Shown: positions 1-6,115 of the stretch, in pieces | Layout: each line of letters starts with the position of its first letter | Position numbering within the stretch: the first letter of the stretch is position 1 | DNA from: Phocaeicola_A sp964514145 | Lineage (GTDB): Bacteria > Bacteroidota > Bacteroidia > Bacteroidales > Bacteroidaceae | Reading direction: 5' to 3' | Length of the DNA: 9,447 bases | NCBI GenBank assembly: GCA_964514145.1 | Contig: CAZEPM010000075.1 | Location: 1 to 9,447 of the forward strand | Translations under genes and position numbers: made by a program | The notes under the pieces: generated by a model | Database searches by the model: none | What the model saw: the letters and a program-made list of their open reading frames with translations, nothing else | What the model was told of the DNA's origin: nothing

Positions 1-83
1 AAAAAATGACTATAACCCGTTGGCAGAATTAAATATGTGCTAATTTACTGTATTATACTTGCCTTAATCCGCTAGAACTAACA

Positions 84-127
84 GATAAAAATATTATCAG
101 GGTGATATGGATATCCACATCACCCTG
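84..127 (-). terminator. Candidate terminator downstream of ung
   Basis: A near-perfect 30-bp inverted repeat fills 98-127. The outer arms CAGGGTGAT (98-106) and ATCACCCTG (119-127) pair over 9 bp. One mismatch follows (107/118), then the palindrome TGGATATCCA (108-117). Read on the minus strand, the hairpin is followed by an A/T tract containing five T (91-87); read on the plus strand it is followed by GCGCGAG, with no T tract. This polarity fits termination of the leftward asnA-ung transcript, about 100 nt after the ung stop. The U tract is interrupted and slightly displaced, so efficiency is uncertain. It could also be a 3'-end stabilising hairpin or a palindromic protein site. Confidence 0.55.
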
Positions 128-228
128 CGCGAGGTCTGCTCACCTCATCGTACAGATCGTGCCGATACGGCAACGTCGGTTGATTGCCTGACGGAGAAGG
201 AAACGCAAGCCGCAAGCGAAAGAGGGAT

Positions 229-891
229 TCACCAATCTATCGGTGTTTCGCCATGTGCGCTCAGATAGTCGTTTGCCAAACTGAAATGATGATTGCCAAA
301 AAAACCGTGGTGCGCCGAGAGCGGTGACGGGTGGGCAGAAGCCAGAACCAAATGTTTGCTTCGATCGATAAAAGCACCCTTCTTTTGAGCGTAAGACCCC
401 CACAGAATGAAAACCAAATGCGTGCGATTTTCTGCCAGAACACGGATAGCCGCATCTGTAAACGTCTCCCAACCGTGACGCTGATGCGAACCTGCCTGAT
501 GGGCACGCACCGTGAGTGTCGCATTGAGCAGAAGCACGCCTTGTTGCGCCCAGCGGGTAAGATTTCCGCTCGCAGGCATGGGCTTACCCAAATCGGCTTG
601 TATTTCTTTAAAGATATTGACCAGCGAAGGCGGAAATGCTATACCGTCATTCACGGAAAAGCAAAGTCCATGAGCCTGCCCCGGGCCGTGATACGGATCT
701 TGTCCGATAATGACCACCTTTGTCTTGTCGAATGGACAGAGATTGAAAGCATTGAAAATCAATCGTCCGGGAGGGTAAACGGCGCCCTGTTTGTATTCGC
801 TGCGTACAAAGTCCGTAAGCTCGACAAAATAAGTCTTGTCGAATTCTGAAGCCAAATGTTGCTTCCAACTTTCTTCAATCTGCACATTCAT
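229..891 (-). CDS. ung: Uracil-DNA glycosylase (family 1)
   Basis: The enzyme removes uracil from DNA by cleaving the N-glycosidic bond, starting base excision repair of deaminated cytosine or misincorporated dUMP; it acts in the cytoplasm on the nucleoid. The 220-residue product is close to the usual length for bacterial family-1 enzymes (229 in E. coli). The water-activating motif GQDPYH lies at residues 63-68, with Asp65 as the expected catalytic base. The uracil-pocket stretch LLNATLTV is at 121-128 (Asn123), and the DNA-intercalation loop HPSPLSAHHGFFG starts at residue 187 (His187). The ATG at 889-891 is the natural start, since the N-terminus MNVQIEESWK resembles other Ung proteins. 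The gene lies 27 bp after asnA on the same strand with no promoter box visible in the gap, so cotranscription is likely. No truncation or missing key residue is seen. Confidence 0.98.
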   Translation of the reverse strand: MNVQIEESWKQHLASEFDKTYFVELTDFVRSEYKQGAVYPPGRLIFNAFNLCPFDKTKVVIIGQDPYHGPGQAHGLCFSVNDGIAFPPSLVNIFKEIQADLGKPMPASGNLTRWAQQGVLLLNATLTVRAHQAGSHQRHGWETFTDAAIRVLAENRTHLVFILWGSYAQKKGAFIDRSKHLVLASAHPSPLSAHHGFFGNHHFSLANDYLSAHGETPIDW

Positions 892-918
892 AGCATTCGT
901 CTGTAGGATTCATTCGGT

Positions 919-1956
919 CTATATCAACGGGATATGCAGGCGGTCGCATTCCGCACGCATCTCTTCCGGCCAAATGCTGGCCTGTATTTCGCCAATATGG
1001 GCTTTGCGAAGATAAATCATACACAAACGCGATTGGCCAATACCGCCCCCAATGCTTAAAGGCAAAGTTCCCTCAAGCAGGCGACGGTGAAAGTACAGGT
1101 TCGTGCGTTCTTCTTTTCCCGAGAGTTTCAGCTGGCGGAGCAATGTCGTCTTATCAACCCGGATGCCCATCGATGAGAGTTCGATCGGACATTCAAGAAT
1201 ATCATCCCACACGAGCAAATCACCGTTGAGACCATAAAAGCCATCTTCGTTTGGCGACGTATAATCATCATAATCAGGAGCACGCAAGTCATGAGGCTGC
1301 CCGTCCTCCAAAGCGCCCCCAATCCCGATGATAAATACCGTATGATGTTCACGGGTGATCAACAGTTCACGTTCCTTCGGGCTCTTGTCGGGATACATGC
1401 GGCGCAACTCTTCCGAATGAATAAAAAAGATATCGTGAGCCAGGAAAGGTTTGATTTGTGCATAACACTCACATACCTGATATTCCGTGCGACGCATTGC
1501 CGCGTAGATCTTCTTGACGATTTTTTTCAGATAAGCCAAATTCCGCTGCTCCGGCAAGAGCACACGTTCCCAGTCCCACTGATCCACATAGAGCGAATGC
1601 AGATTCCCCAACGATTCGTCCGCACGGATGGCATTCATATCCGTGTAAATGCCATACCCCGGGGCGATGGCGTATTCGGCTAACGTCACCCGTTTCCATT
1701 TTGCCAATGAATGGACAACCTCCGCACGCTGGTCACCCAGCTCCTTTACCGGAAAGGTTACCGCACGTTCCACACCATTCAAATCGTCATTCAGTCCCGT
1801 GCCCGACATGACAAACAATGGGGCTGTCACACGCCGCAAACGCAATTCCGACGACAGATTCTGCTGGAAAAATTCTTTCACTTTCTTGATTCCTAACTCC
1901 GTCTGCTTAAGGTCTAGCAGAGGCGCATAGTTTTTTGGTTTTATCAGATAGCTCAT
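919..1956 (-). CDS. asnA: Aspartate--ammonia ligase (asparagine synthetase A)
   Basis: AsnA makes asparagine from aspartate, ATP and free ammonia through an aspartyl-AMP intermediate; it is cytoplasmic and works as a dimer. The 345-residue product is slightly longer than the 330-residue E. coli enzyme. It has the class-II aminoacyl-tRNA synthetase-like fold characteristic of this family. Recognisable segments are SGTGLNDDLNGVERAV (51-66), the substrate-binding stretch LAKWKR (84-89), YVDQWDWE (123-130), IELSSMGIRVD (258-268) and the glycine-rich GGGIGQSRL (303-311) near the C-terminus, which serves in ATP binding. The ATG at 1954-1956 is preceded by a purine-rich AAAAAAGAGAGAA stretch (1975-1963 on the minus strand), a plausible ribosome-binding region. 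Two TAnnTTTG boxes lie 64 and 123 bp upstream. The gene is first in a probable asnA-ung unit. No defect is seen. Confidence 0.98.
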   Translation of the reverse strand: MSYLIKPKNYAPLLDLKQTELGIKKVKEFFQQNLSSELRLRRVTAPLFVMSGTGLNDDLNGVERAVTFPVKELGDQRAEVVHSLAKWKRVTLAEYAIAPGYGIYTDMNAIRADESLGNLHSLYVDQWDWERVLLPEQRNLAYLKKIVKKIYAAMRRTEYQVCECYAQIKPFLAHDIFFIHSEELRRMYPDKSPKERELLITREHHTVFIIGIGGALEDGQPHDLRAPDYDDYTSPNEDGFYGLNGDLLVWDDILECPIELSSMGIRVDKTTLLRQLKLSGKEERTNLYFHRRLLEGTLPLSIGGGIGQSRLCMIYLRKAHIGEIQASIWPEEMRAECDRLHIPLI

Positions 1957-2019
1957 AGTAGATTCTCTCTTTTTTACTTTAGTCTGGATAATTACTTTAA
2001 ATCATTTCTTTTTGGCCGA

Positions 2020-2049
2020 CAAATATACGCATTAGTTTTAATTGTGAAA
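2020..2049 (-). promoter_or_regulatory. Candidate asnA promoter, proximal (Bacteroidota type)
   Basis: On the minus strand TATATTTG (2027-2020) matches the Bacteroidota -7 consensus TAnnTTTG exactly. A TTTC (2049-2046), one base from the -33 TTTG, lies 18 bp upstream. Transcription would start near 2013-2016 and leave an untranslated leader of about 60 nt before asnA. The consensus is established for Bacteroides; use here is inferred. Confidence 0.6.
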
Positions 2050-2078
2050 GTAAAAACAAATGTTTTTCTGCTTTTCGA

Positions 2079-2107
2079 CAAATGTACTGACGAACGGGAA
2101 AAAGAAA
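2079..2107 (-). promoter_or_regulatory. Candidate asnA promoter, distal
   Basis: A second exact -7 box, TACATTTG (2086-2079, minus strand), lies 59 bp upstream of the proximal box. The two boxes share the plus-strand core CGACAAATRTAC. The only -33 candidate is a TTTC at 2107-2104 with a short 17-bp spacer, so this copy is weaker than the proximal one. It may be a second start site or a duplicated remnant. Confidence 0.35.
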
Positions 2108-2119
2108 AATGAAGGGTGA

Positions 2120-2151
2120 TTAGGAACATAACGGATTATTTCTTACTTTTG
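2120..2151 (+). promoter_or_regulatory. Promoter of the tRNA-Arg gene
   Basis: TACTTTTG at 2144-2151 is an exact match to the Bacteroidota -7 consensus. TTAG at 2120-2123 differs by one base from the -33 TTTG, with a 20-bp spacer. Initiation would fall around 2156-2160, about 11-15 nt before the mature tRNA 5' end, a sensible leader for RNase P processing. Confidence 0.65.
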
Positions 2152-2170
2152 CCCACCCAAAAGCCGACAA

Positions 2171-2242
2171 GCACCCATAGTTCAATGGATAGAATATCGG
2201 ATTCCGGTTCCGACGATTGGGGTTCGACTCCCCATGGGTGTA
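2171..2242 (+). tRNA. tRNA-Arg, anticodon CCG
   Basis: A complete cloverleaf of 72 nt can be drawn. The acceptor stem pairs 2171-2177 with 2235-2241 (one G-T pair at the end). The D stem is GTTC/GAAT (2180-2183/2192-2195), with loop AATGGATA. The anticodon stem is TCGGA/TCCGA (2197-2201/2209-2213), enclosing the 7-nt loop TTCCGGT. The T stem is TGGGG/CCCCA (2218-2222/2230-2234), with loop TTCGACT. The anticodon CCG is at 2204-2206 and reads CGG arginine codons. The variable loop has 4 nt. The discriminator is A2242 and the next bases are CAA, so the CCA tail is not encoded and must be added after transcription. Confidence 0.96.
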
Positions 2243-2272
2243 CAAAGACCGCTGAACGGCTCAGAGAGATTC

Positions 2273-2289
2273 CGGGCAAACGGTGCCCG
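2273..2289 (+). other. Small hairpin downstream of tRNA-Arg
   Basis: CGGGCA (2273-2278) and TGCCCG (2284-2289) form a perfect 6-bp stem around a 5-nt loop, 31 nt after the tRNA. It is GC-rich but no T run follows (next bases TCCGCCTCCC), so it is not a classical intrinsic terminator. It may help end or process the tRNA precursor. Confidence 0.3.
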
Positions 2290-2364
2290 TCCGCCTCCCA
2301 TACTTTTAGATATTCCCCCGAAAAGTCTTGTATTCGTCCTACCCTCCCCCTACGGTGACCCTGT

Positions 2365-2387
2365 CCGAAGAGTATCAGATACTCCGG
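2365..2387 (-). terminator. Possible weak terminator hairpin after nadK
   Basis: The palindrome GAGTATC-A-GATACTC occupies 2370-2384, and outer CCG/CGG (2365-2367/2385-2387) could extend the pairing past a 2-nt bulge. It starts 17 bp beyond the nadK stop on the nadK strand. No T tract follows on either strand. The position suggests a 3'-end hairpin; termination activity is uncertain. Confidence 0.3.
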
Positions 2388-2403
2388 GTGCGGCGATGAT
2401 TGC

Positions 2404-3282
2404 CTATTTGCGGGTGTCGGCTCCCCACATCATCTTCTTGCACAGGGTGCTGAAGAAGGATGAGTCAGTGTGTTGCACGATTTTGATGGTGTAGTCGGCT
2501 TTGCAGATGGTCAGTCGAGTTCCCTCTTGGCAGCTTTCGCTTCGTCCGTCGATAGCGATCAGGAAGTTGTGGCTCCGGCTTTCGATGTCGAGCGTGATTT
2601 GCCAGTCGTCGCGTACGACGATGGGTCGCATGTTGAGGCTGTGTGGGGCTACTGGTGTAAGGGCGAAGACGCCTGACTGTGGCACCATGATGGGCCCTCC
2701 TACGCTGAGTGAGTAGGCTGTGGAGCCGGTAGGGGTGGAGATGATGAGGCCGTCGGCTTGGTAGGTTGTGAGTGGGTGGCCGTTGACGGTTGTGTGGATG
2801 GAGATCATGGATGAGCTGTCTCGCTTGAGTACTGCGATTTCGTTGAGGGCATAGGGACAGCCTTTGAGCGGGTGGTTGTCGGGGCTGCTGCTGACGTGGA
2901 GGACGCGTCGTTCGGCTATCTGATAGCGTCCTTGCATGATGTCGGCAAAAGTTTGCTTGATGTCTTCGGGGGAGATGTCTGCCAGAAAACCTAATCTACC
3001 TGTGTTTACGCCGACAATGGGGATATTTTGCCGTCCGACGTAGCTGGCTACGCGCAGGAATGTGCCGTCACCTCCGAGACTGATGGCCATGTCAGCGTGT
3101 GGATCGTCGGGATTGGCCAGGCCGTCGGGTGTGAACGAAAGGCGTAGTTCGCGTGTAAGGAATTGATAGAAGGCTTCGTCGATGTAGATTTCTGCCTGTA
3201 AGGAGCGTAAGGTGTGGAGCAGTGTTTGAATATGGATGGATTTTTTGCTTTGGAAGTTGTTGCCGTAGAGGAGGAATCTCAT
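2404..3282 (-). CDS. nadK: NAD kinase
   Basis: NAD kinase phosphorylates NAD+ to NADP+ and sets the cell's supply of NADP(H) for biosynthesis and redox defence; it is cytoplasmic. The 292 residues match the normal bacterial size. The nucleotide-binding signature GGDGTFLR is at 70-77 (Asp72 is the conserved catalytic/metal residue). It is followed by VGVNTGRLGFLA (90-101), the NE pair in YALNEIAVLKR (144-154), and DGLIISTPTGSTAYS (177-191) with GGPIM (195-199), all typical of the family. The ATG at 3280-3282 gives MRFLLYGNNF, the expected N-terminal beta strand; no clear Shine-Dalgarno precedes it. It is transcribed divergently from pdxJ across a 160-bp gap. Its coding strand is unusually rich in C over G, opposite to asnA on the same strand. 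Confidence 0.98.
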   Translation of the reverse strand: MRFLLYGNNFQSKKSIHIQTLLHTLRSLQAEIYIDEAFYQFLTRELRLSFTPDGLANPDDPHADMAISLGGDGTFLRVASYVGRQNIPIVGVNTGRLGFLADISPEDIKQTFADIMQGRYQIAERRVLHVSSSPDNHPLKGCPYALNEIAVLKRDSSSMISIHTTVNGHPLTTYQADGLIISTPTGSTAYSLSVGGPIMVPQSGVFALTPVAPHSLNMRPIVVRDDWQITLDIESRSHNFLIAIDGRSESCQEGTRLTICKADYTIKIVQHTDSSFFSTLCKKMMWGADTRK

Positions 3283-3356
3283 AATGAACGTGTTGGTTTT
3301 GTTAAATTTATGAATCTTTTCTCTGCAAAAGACAATGTTATTACGTAAGTTCGTAT

Positions 3357-3364
3357 TACTTTTG
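3357..3364 (+). promoter_or_regulatory. -7 promoter element for the pdxJ operon
   Basis: TACTTTTG matches TAnnTTTG exactly and is the same octamer used before the tRNA gene. No good TTTG -33 box is seen; TGTT at 3336-3339 (17-bp spacer) is the nearest. Initiation near 3370 would leave a leader of about 70 nt before pdxJ. It is the only strong candidate upstream of the seven-gene cluster. Confidence 0.5.
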
Positions 3365-3403
3365 CATTAGTCTTTGTGGTGATTTATATAATGATCTTAC
3401 GTG

Positions 3404-3411
3404 CAAAGATA
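3404..3411 (-). promoter_or_regulatory. Candidate -7 element for nadK
   Basis: On the minus strand the octamer reads TATCTTTG, an exact TAnnTTTG match, 122 bp upstream of the nadK start. No matching -33 box lies at the proper distance. If used, it would give a leader of roughly 115 nt that crosses the pdxJ promoter, so the two divergent transcripts could interfere. Confidence 0.35.
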
Positions 3412-3442
3412 GTATGATAATTCCAGATTAATTAATAGAAAG

Positions 3443-4156
3443 ATGACAAAGTTGAGTGTAAATATCAATAAGATAGCAACATTGCGCAATGCGCGCGGTG
3501 GCAACAAACCGGACGTGGTCAGGGTGGCATTGGATTGCGAGTCTTTTGGGGCAGATGGTATCACGGTGCATCCACGTCCTGACGAACGTCATATTCGTCA
3601 TGCTGACGTATTTGCTCTGAAAGGTGTGCTTCGCACGGAATTTAATATTGAAGGTTATCCCAGTGAAGATTTTATCGATCTTGTGCTGAAGGTTAAACCT
3701 GCGCAGGTGACGCTTGTGCCTGATCGTCCCGACCAAATCACATCAAATGCGGGTTGGGACACCAAGACCAACTGTGAGTTTCTGTCGGAGGTAATCGATA
3801 CGTTTAATAAAGCGGGTGTCCGTACGTCGGTTTTTGTGGGTGCGGATCGGATGATGGTCGACTATGCTGCTAAGGCTGGGACGGATCGTGTGGAGCTTTA
3901 TACGGAACCGTATGCGAGTCTTTACGAGTCTGATTGCGAAAGGGCTGTCACTCCGTTTGTGGAGGCCGCCAAACATGCTCGTTCGCTGGGGCTGGGGGTG
4001 AATGCCGGTCACGACTTGAGCTTGGTCAATTTGGCCTATCTGCATAAATGTATTCCGTATATTGATGAGGTTTCGATTGGGCATGCTCTTATTTGCGATG
4101 CTTTATACTTTGGATTGAAAACAACGATCGATGAATATAAAAAATGCTTACGATAA
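3443..4156 (+). CDS. pdxJ: Pyridoxine 5'-phosphate synthase
   Basis: PdxJ condenses 1-deoxy-D-xylulose 5-phosphate with 3-amino-2-oxopropyl phosphate to form pyridoxine 5'-phosphate, the ring-closing step of the DXP-dependent vitamin B6 pathway. It is a cytoplasmic TIM-barrel enzyme, usually octameric. The 237 residues are of standard length. Diagnostic stretches are VNINKIATLRNARGG (6-20), GADGITVHPRPDERHI (36-51), FNIEG (67-71), LVPD (91-94), LGVNAGHDL (184-192) and EVSIGHALI (209-217). His43, Glu70 and His190 match the catalytic His45, Glu72 and His193 of E. coli. The ATG at 3443 sits just after AGAAAG, which is close for a Shine-Dalgarno. The gene heads the packed plus-strand cluster, and its stop codon overlaps the likely exbB start as TAATG. 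Confidence 0.98.
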   Translation: MTKLSVNINKIATLRNARGGNKPDVVRVALDCESFGADGITVHPRPDERHIRHADVFALKGVLRTEFNIEGYPSEDFIDLVLKVKPAQVTLVPDRPDQITSNAGWDTKTNCEFLSEVIDTFNKAGVRTSVFVGADRMMVDYAAKAGTDRVELYTEPYASLYESDCERAVTPFVEAAKHARSLGLGVNAGHDLSLVNLAYLHKCIPYIDEVSIGHALICDALYFGLKTTIDEYKKCLR

Positions 4157-4875
4157 TGAAATTTACTGTTTTACTGGCTCAGGGCGTACAAAGTGTGACT
4201 GATTGGACTACGACAAATCCGGTTCTCACTCCGGTAACATCCGGCGATCCGGAAATGAATCTATGGGATATGACACTCAAAGGGGGTTGGATTATGGCCG
4301 TGCTGGCTGTGCTTTCCATCGTGTGTGTGTATATTTTCTTCGAACGTTGGGCGACTATCCGCAAGGCGGAAAAAGACGACCCGTTGTTTATGGAACGCAT
4401 GCGCGATTACATCCAGAGCGGTGAGCTGAAGTCAGCCATTAATTATTGCCGCATGAGCAACACGCCGGCCTCGCGTATGATTGAGAAAGGTATTATGCGT
4501 ATAGGTCGTCCGGTAGCCGATGTGCAGGCGGCTATAGAGAATGCCGGGAATATCGAAGTGGGCTTGCTGGAACGTCGGATGGCCGTTATTGCTACCGTTG
4601 CGGCAGGTGCTCCGATGTTGGGTTTCTTGGGAACCGTGACCGGTATGGTGACAGCTTTCTGGGATATGGCGAATGCCGGCAACAACATCGATATCACGTT
4701 GCTCTCGAATGGTATTTACGAGGCCATGATCACTACGGTTGGTGGTCTGATTGTGGGTATTCCTGCACTCTTTGCCTATAATTATCTGGTTGCGAAGGTT
4801 GATGTGGTGGTAAACAAACTGGAGTCGAAGACCTTGTCTTTCATGGATTTGCTCAACGAACCGGTAAAAGACTGA
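4156..4875 (+). CDS. exbB: ExbB/TolQ/MotA-family proton channel subunit
   Basis: This inner-membrane protein forms, with ExbD, the proton-driven motor that energises a TonB-type transducer. I chose the ATG at 4156 because it overlaps the pdxJ stop (TAATG) and suits translational coupling, giving 239 residues. An in-frame ATG at 4144 would add four residues (MLTI); neither has a clear ribosome-binding site. On the 239-residue numbering, membrane segments lie near 45-63, 141-168 and 189-213. A large cytoplasmic loop separates the first two, as in ExbB/TolQ. The family signature APMLGFLGTVTGM is at 152-164, and the third segment contains TTVGGLIVGIPAL (193-205). It is 4 bp upstream of exbD. TolQ is a close relative, but no pal or tolB is in the window; the neighbouring TonB-like gene favours an ExbB role without proving it. 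Confidence 0.93.
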   Translation: MKFTVLLAQGVQSVTDWTTTNPVLTPVTSGDPEMNLWDMTLKGGWIMAVLAVLSIVCVYIFFERWATIRKAEKDDPLFMERMRDYIQSGELKSAINYCRMSNTPASRMIEKGIMRIGRPVADVQAAIENAGNIEVGLLERRMAVIATVAAGAPMLGFLGTVTGMVTAFWDMANAGNNIDITLLSNGIYEAMITTVGGLIVGIPALFAYNYLVAKVDVVVNKLESKTLSFMDLLNEPVKD

Positions 4876-4879
4876 TGTC

Positions 4880-5296
4880 ATGGCACTGAAACGAAGGACG
4901 CATATAGAGGCAACATTTAGCATGTCGTCAATGACGGATATCATCTTTTTATTGTTGATATTCTTTATGATTACGTCGACGATGGTGTCGCCAAATGCCA
5001 TTAAGGTGCTGTTGCCTCAGGGCAAGGAGCAGACATCGGCCAAACCGTTGACCCGTGTCATTGTCGATCGTGACCTGAATTATTATGCCGGCTTTGGCAA
5101 TGAGGCCGAGATGCCGCTTTCGATCGACGAGCTGCCGGACTTTTTGAAAGAATGTGCGCAACGCGAACCGGAAATGTATGTCGCGCTCTATGCGGACGAG
5201 TCTGTACCCTATGGCGAGATTGTGAAAGTGTTAAACATTGCGAACGAAAATCATTTTAAAATGGTGTTGGCCACACGGCCGCCGGAACGTAAATGA
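4880..5296 (+). CDS. exbD: ExbD/TolR-family biopolymer transport protein
   Basis: ExbD partners with ExbB in the inner membrane to couple the proton gradient to a periplasm-spanning transducer. The 138-residue product has the standard layout: a short basic cytoplasmic N-terminus (MALKRRTHIE), one membrane helix at about 17-37, and a periplasmic domain of about 100 residues. The helix carries the conserved acidic residue in SMTDIIFLLLIFFMI; Asp20 matches the proton-carrying Asp25 of E. coli ExbD. The periplasmic part ends with the typical DESVPYGEIVKVLNIA stretch (107-122). The ATG follows the exbB stop by 4 bp. Its own stop overlaps the next start as ATGA, indicating coupled translation. Only one exbD is present here, although some Bacteroidota clusters carry two. 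TolR remains an alternative name. Confidence 0.94.
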   Translation: MALKRRTHIEATFSMSSMTDIIFLLLIFFMITSTMVSPNAIKVLLPQGKEQTSAKPLTRVIVDRDLNYYAGFGNEAEMPLSIDELPDFLKECAQREPEMYVALYADESVPYGEIVKVLNIANENHFKMVLATRPPERK

Positions 5297-6111
5297 AGCG
5301 AGAAAGGTTACAGGGAATTGTGGGCACGGTGGTCATACACGTGATTGTTTTGTTCATCTTGCTGTTTGTCTACATGGATAAGATGGAACCGCAAGAGGAG
5401 AGTGGTGTGTCGGTCGTACTGGGAGACGCTTCGCTGTCGCAAGGCGATGCTGATCCGTATACCCTGACGGAAATTGACATCTTGGACGATGTGTCTTGGC
5501 CGAGGACGAATGAACTCGCAGAACCGGAGGTTGTCGAAGGACAGGAAATGATTACGCAGGATTTGGAGGAAACGGTGGCAATCGAACCCAAAAAAGAAAC
5601 TGAAACCATACAACCCGAAAGAAAAGATACGGAGAAACCGGAAAAAACGCCCGAACAGCTTGAGGCCGAACAACGGGCTGCTGCCGAGAAAGCCGCTGCC
5701 GAAGCTGCTGCCAAACAGATTGCCGGCGCTTTTGGTAGAGGTTCTTCGATGGGTAATCGGGGGACAACTTCCAGCGGACAAGGGATTGAAGGCAGTCCGG
5801 CCGGTAATAGCGACATAGGCAAATCGACGGGAGCAGGCGGCATAGGAAGCTGGGATTTGAATGGTCGTTCGCTTTTCGGTACGTTGCCTGTGCCGCGATA
5901 TGATGTGCAGGAAGAAGGTCGCGTAGTAGTGACGATTACCGTAAATCCTGCCGGACGGGTTATCAATACCAGCATCAACAAACGCACCAACACCATGAGT
6001 ACGGCGTTGCGCCGTGCAGCTGAGGAGGCTGCCCGTCAGGCTCGCTTCAATCTGGTGGAAGGAGTGGACAACCAAACAGGAACGATTACTTATTATTTTA
6101 AACTGAGGTAA
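5293..6111 (+). CDS. TonB/TolA-like energy transducer protein
   Basis: The 272-residue protein is anchored in the inner membrane and spans the periplasm. One N-terminal helix (about 8-28) carries His16, a position comparable to the functionally important membrane His20 of E. coli TonB. An acidic stretch follows (about 32-100), then a Glu/Lys/Pro region (97-122) running into an Ala/Glu/Lys-rich, probably helical segment (121-142). A Gly/Ser/Asn-rich linker covers about 147-187. The C-terminal domain (about 190-272) has the TonB/TolA pattern: RSLFGTLPVPRYDVQEEGRV, ITVNPAGRVINTSI, an Ala-rich helix at 236-251 and a terminal strand TITYYFKLR. It overlaps exbD by 4 bp and probably works with ExbB/ExbD to open TonB-dependent outer-membrane receptors. 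The linker is less proline-rich than classical TonB and partly TolA-like, so I give no gene symbol. Confidence 0.88.
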   Translation: MKRERLQGIVGTVVIHVIVLFILLFVYMDKMEPQEESGVSVVLGDASLSQGDADPYTLTEIDILDDVSWPRTNELAEPEVVEGQEMITQDLEETVAIEPKKETETIQPERKDTEKPEKTPEQLEAEQRAAAEKAAAEAAAKQIAGAFGRGSSMGNRGTTSSGQGIEGSPAGNSDIGKSTGAGGIGSWDLNGRSLFGTLPVPRYDVQEEGRVVVTITVNPAGRVINTSINKRTNTMSTALRRAAEEAARQARFNLVEGVDNQTGTITYYFKLR

Positions 6112-6115
6112 TATT

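Noticed and set aside
191..216. Tandem CGCAAGC heptamer (two copies) after ung, considered as a repeat array
   Set aside because: There are only two copies and no further unit on either side; chance similarity is enough to explain it.
140..472. 110-codon minus-strand frame overlapping the ung 3' end
   Set aside because: Most of it is ung read in another frame. The translation is rich in Arg, Cys and Phe and has no domain pattern.
331..849. 172-codon open frame on the plus strand opposite ung
   Set aside because: It lies entirely antisense to a clear, full-length ung, and its translation shows no recognisable family pattern. Long antisense frames are common opposite genes of this composition.
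2116..2358. 80-codon plus-strand frame running through the tRNA gene
   Set aside because: It reads straight through the tRNA-Arg cloverleaf and its promoter; the tRNA explains the sequence far better.
2171..2403. tRNA-Arg 3' end as an integration site for a mobile element
   Set aside because: No integrase, no second copy of the tRNA 3' end and no element boundary are visible; the next gene is housekeeping nadK.
4144..4158. Upstream ATG at 4144 for exbB
   Set aside because: Not excluded, but the ATG at 4156 overlaps the pdxJ stop directly and removes only four residues with no family character. Listed as the alternative start.
4432..5001. 189-codon minus-strand frame across exbB and exbD
   Set aside because: It is antisense to two recognised membrane proteins and rich in His, Asn and Arg with no family features.
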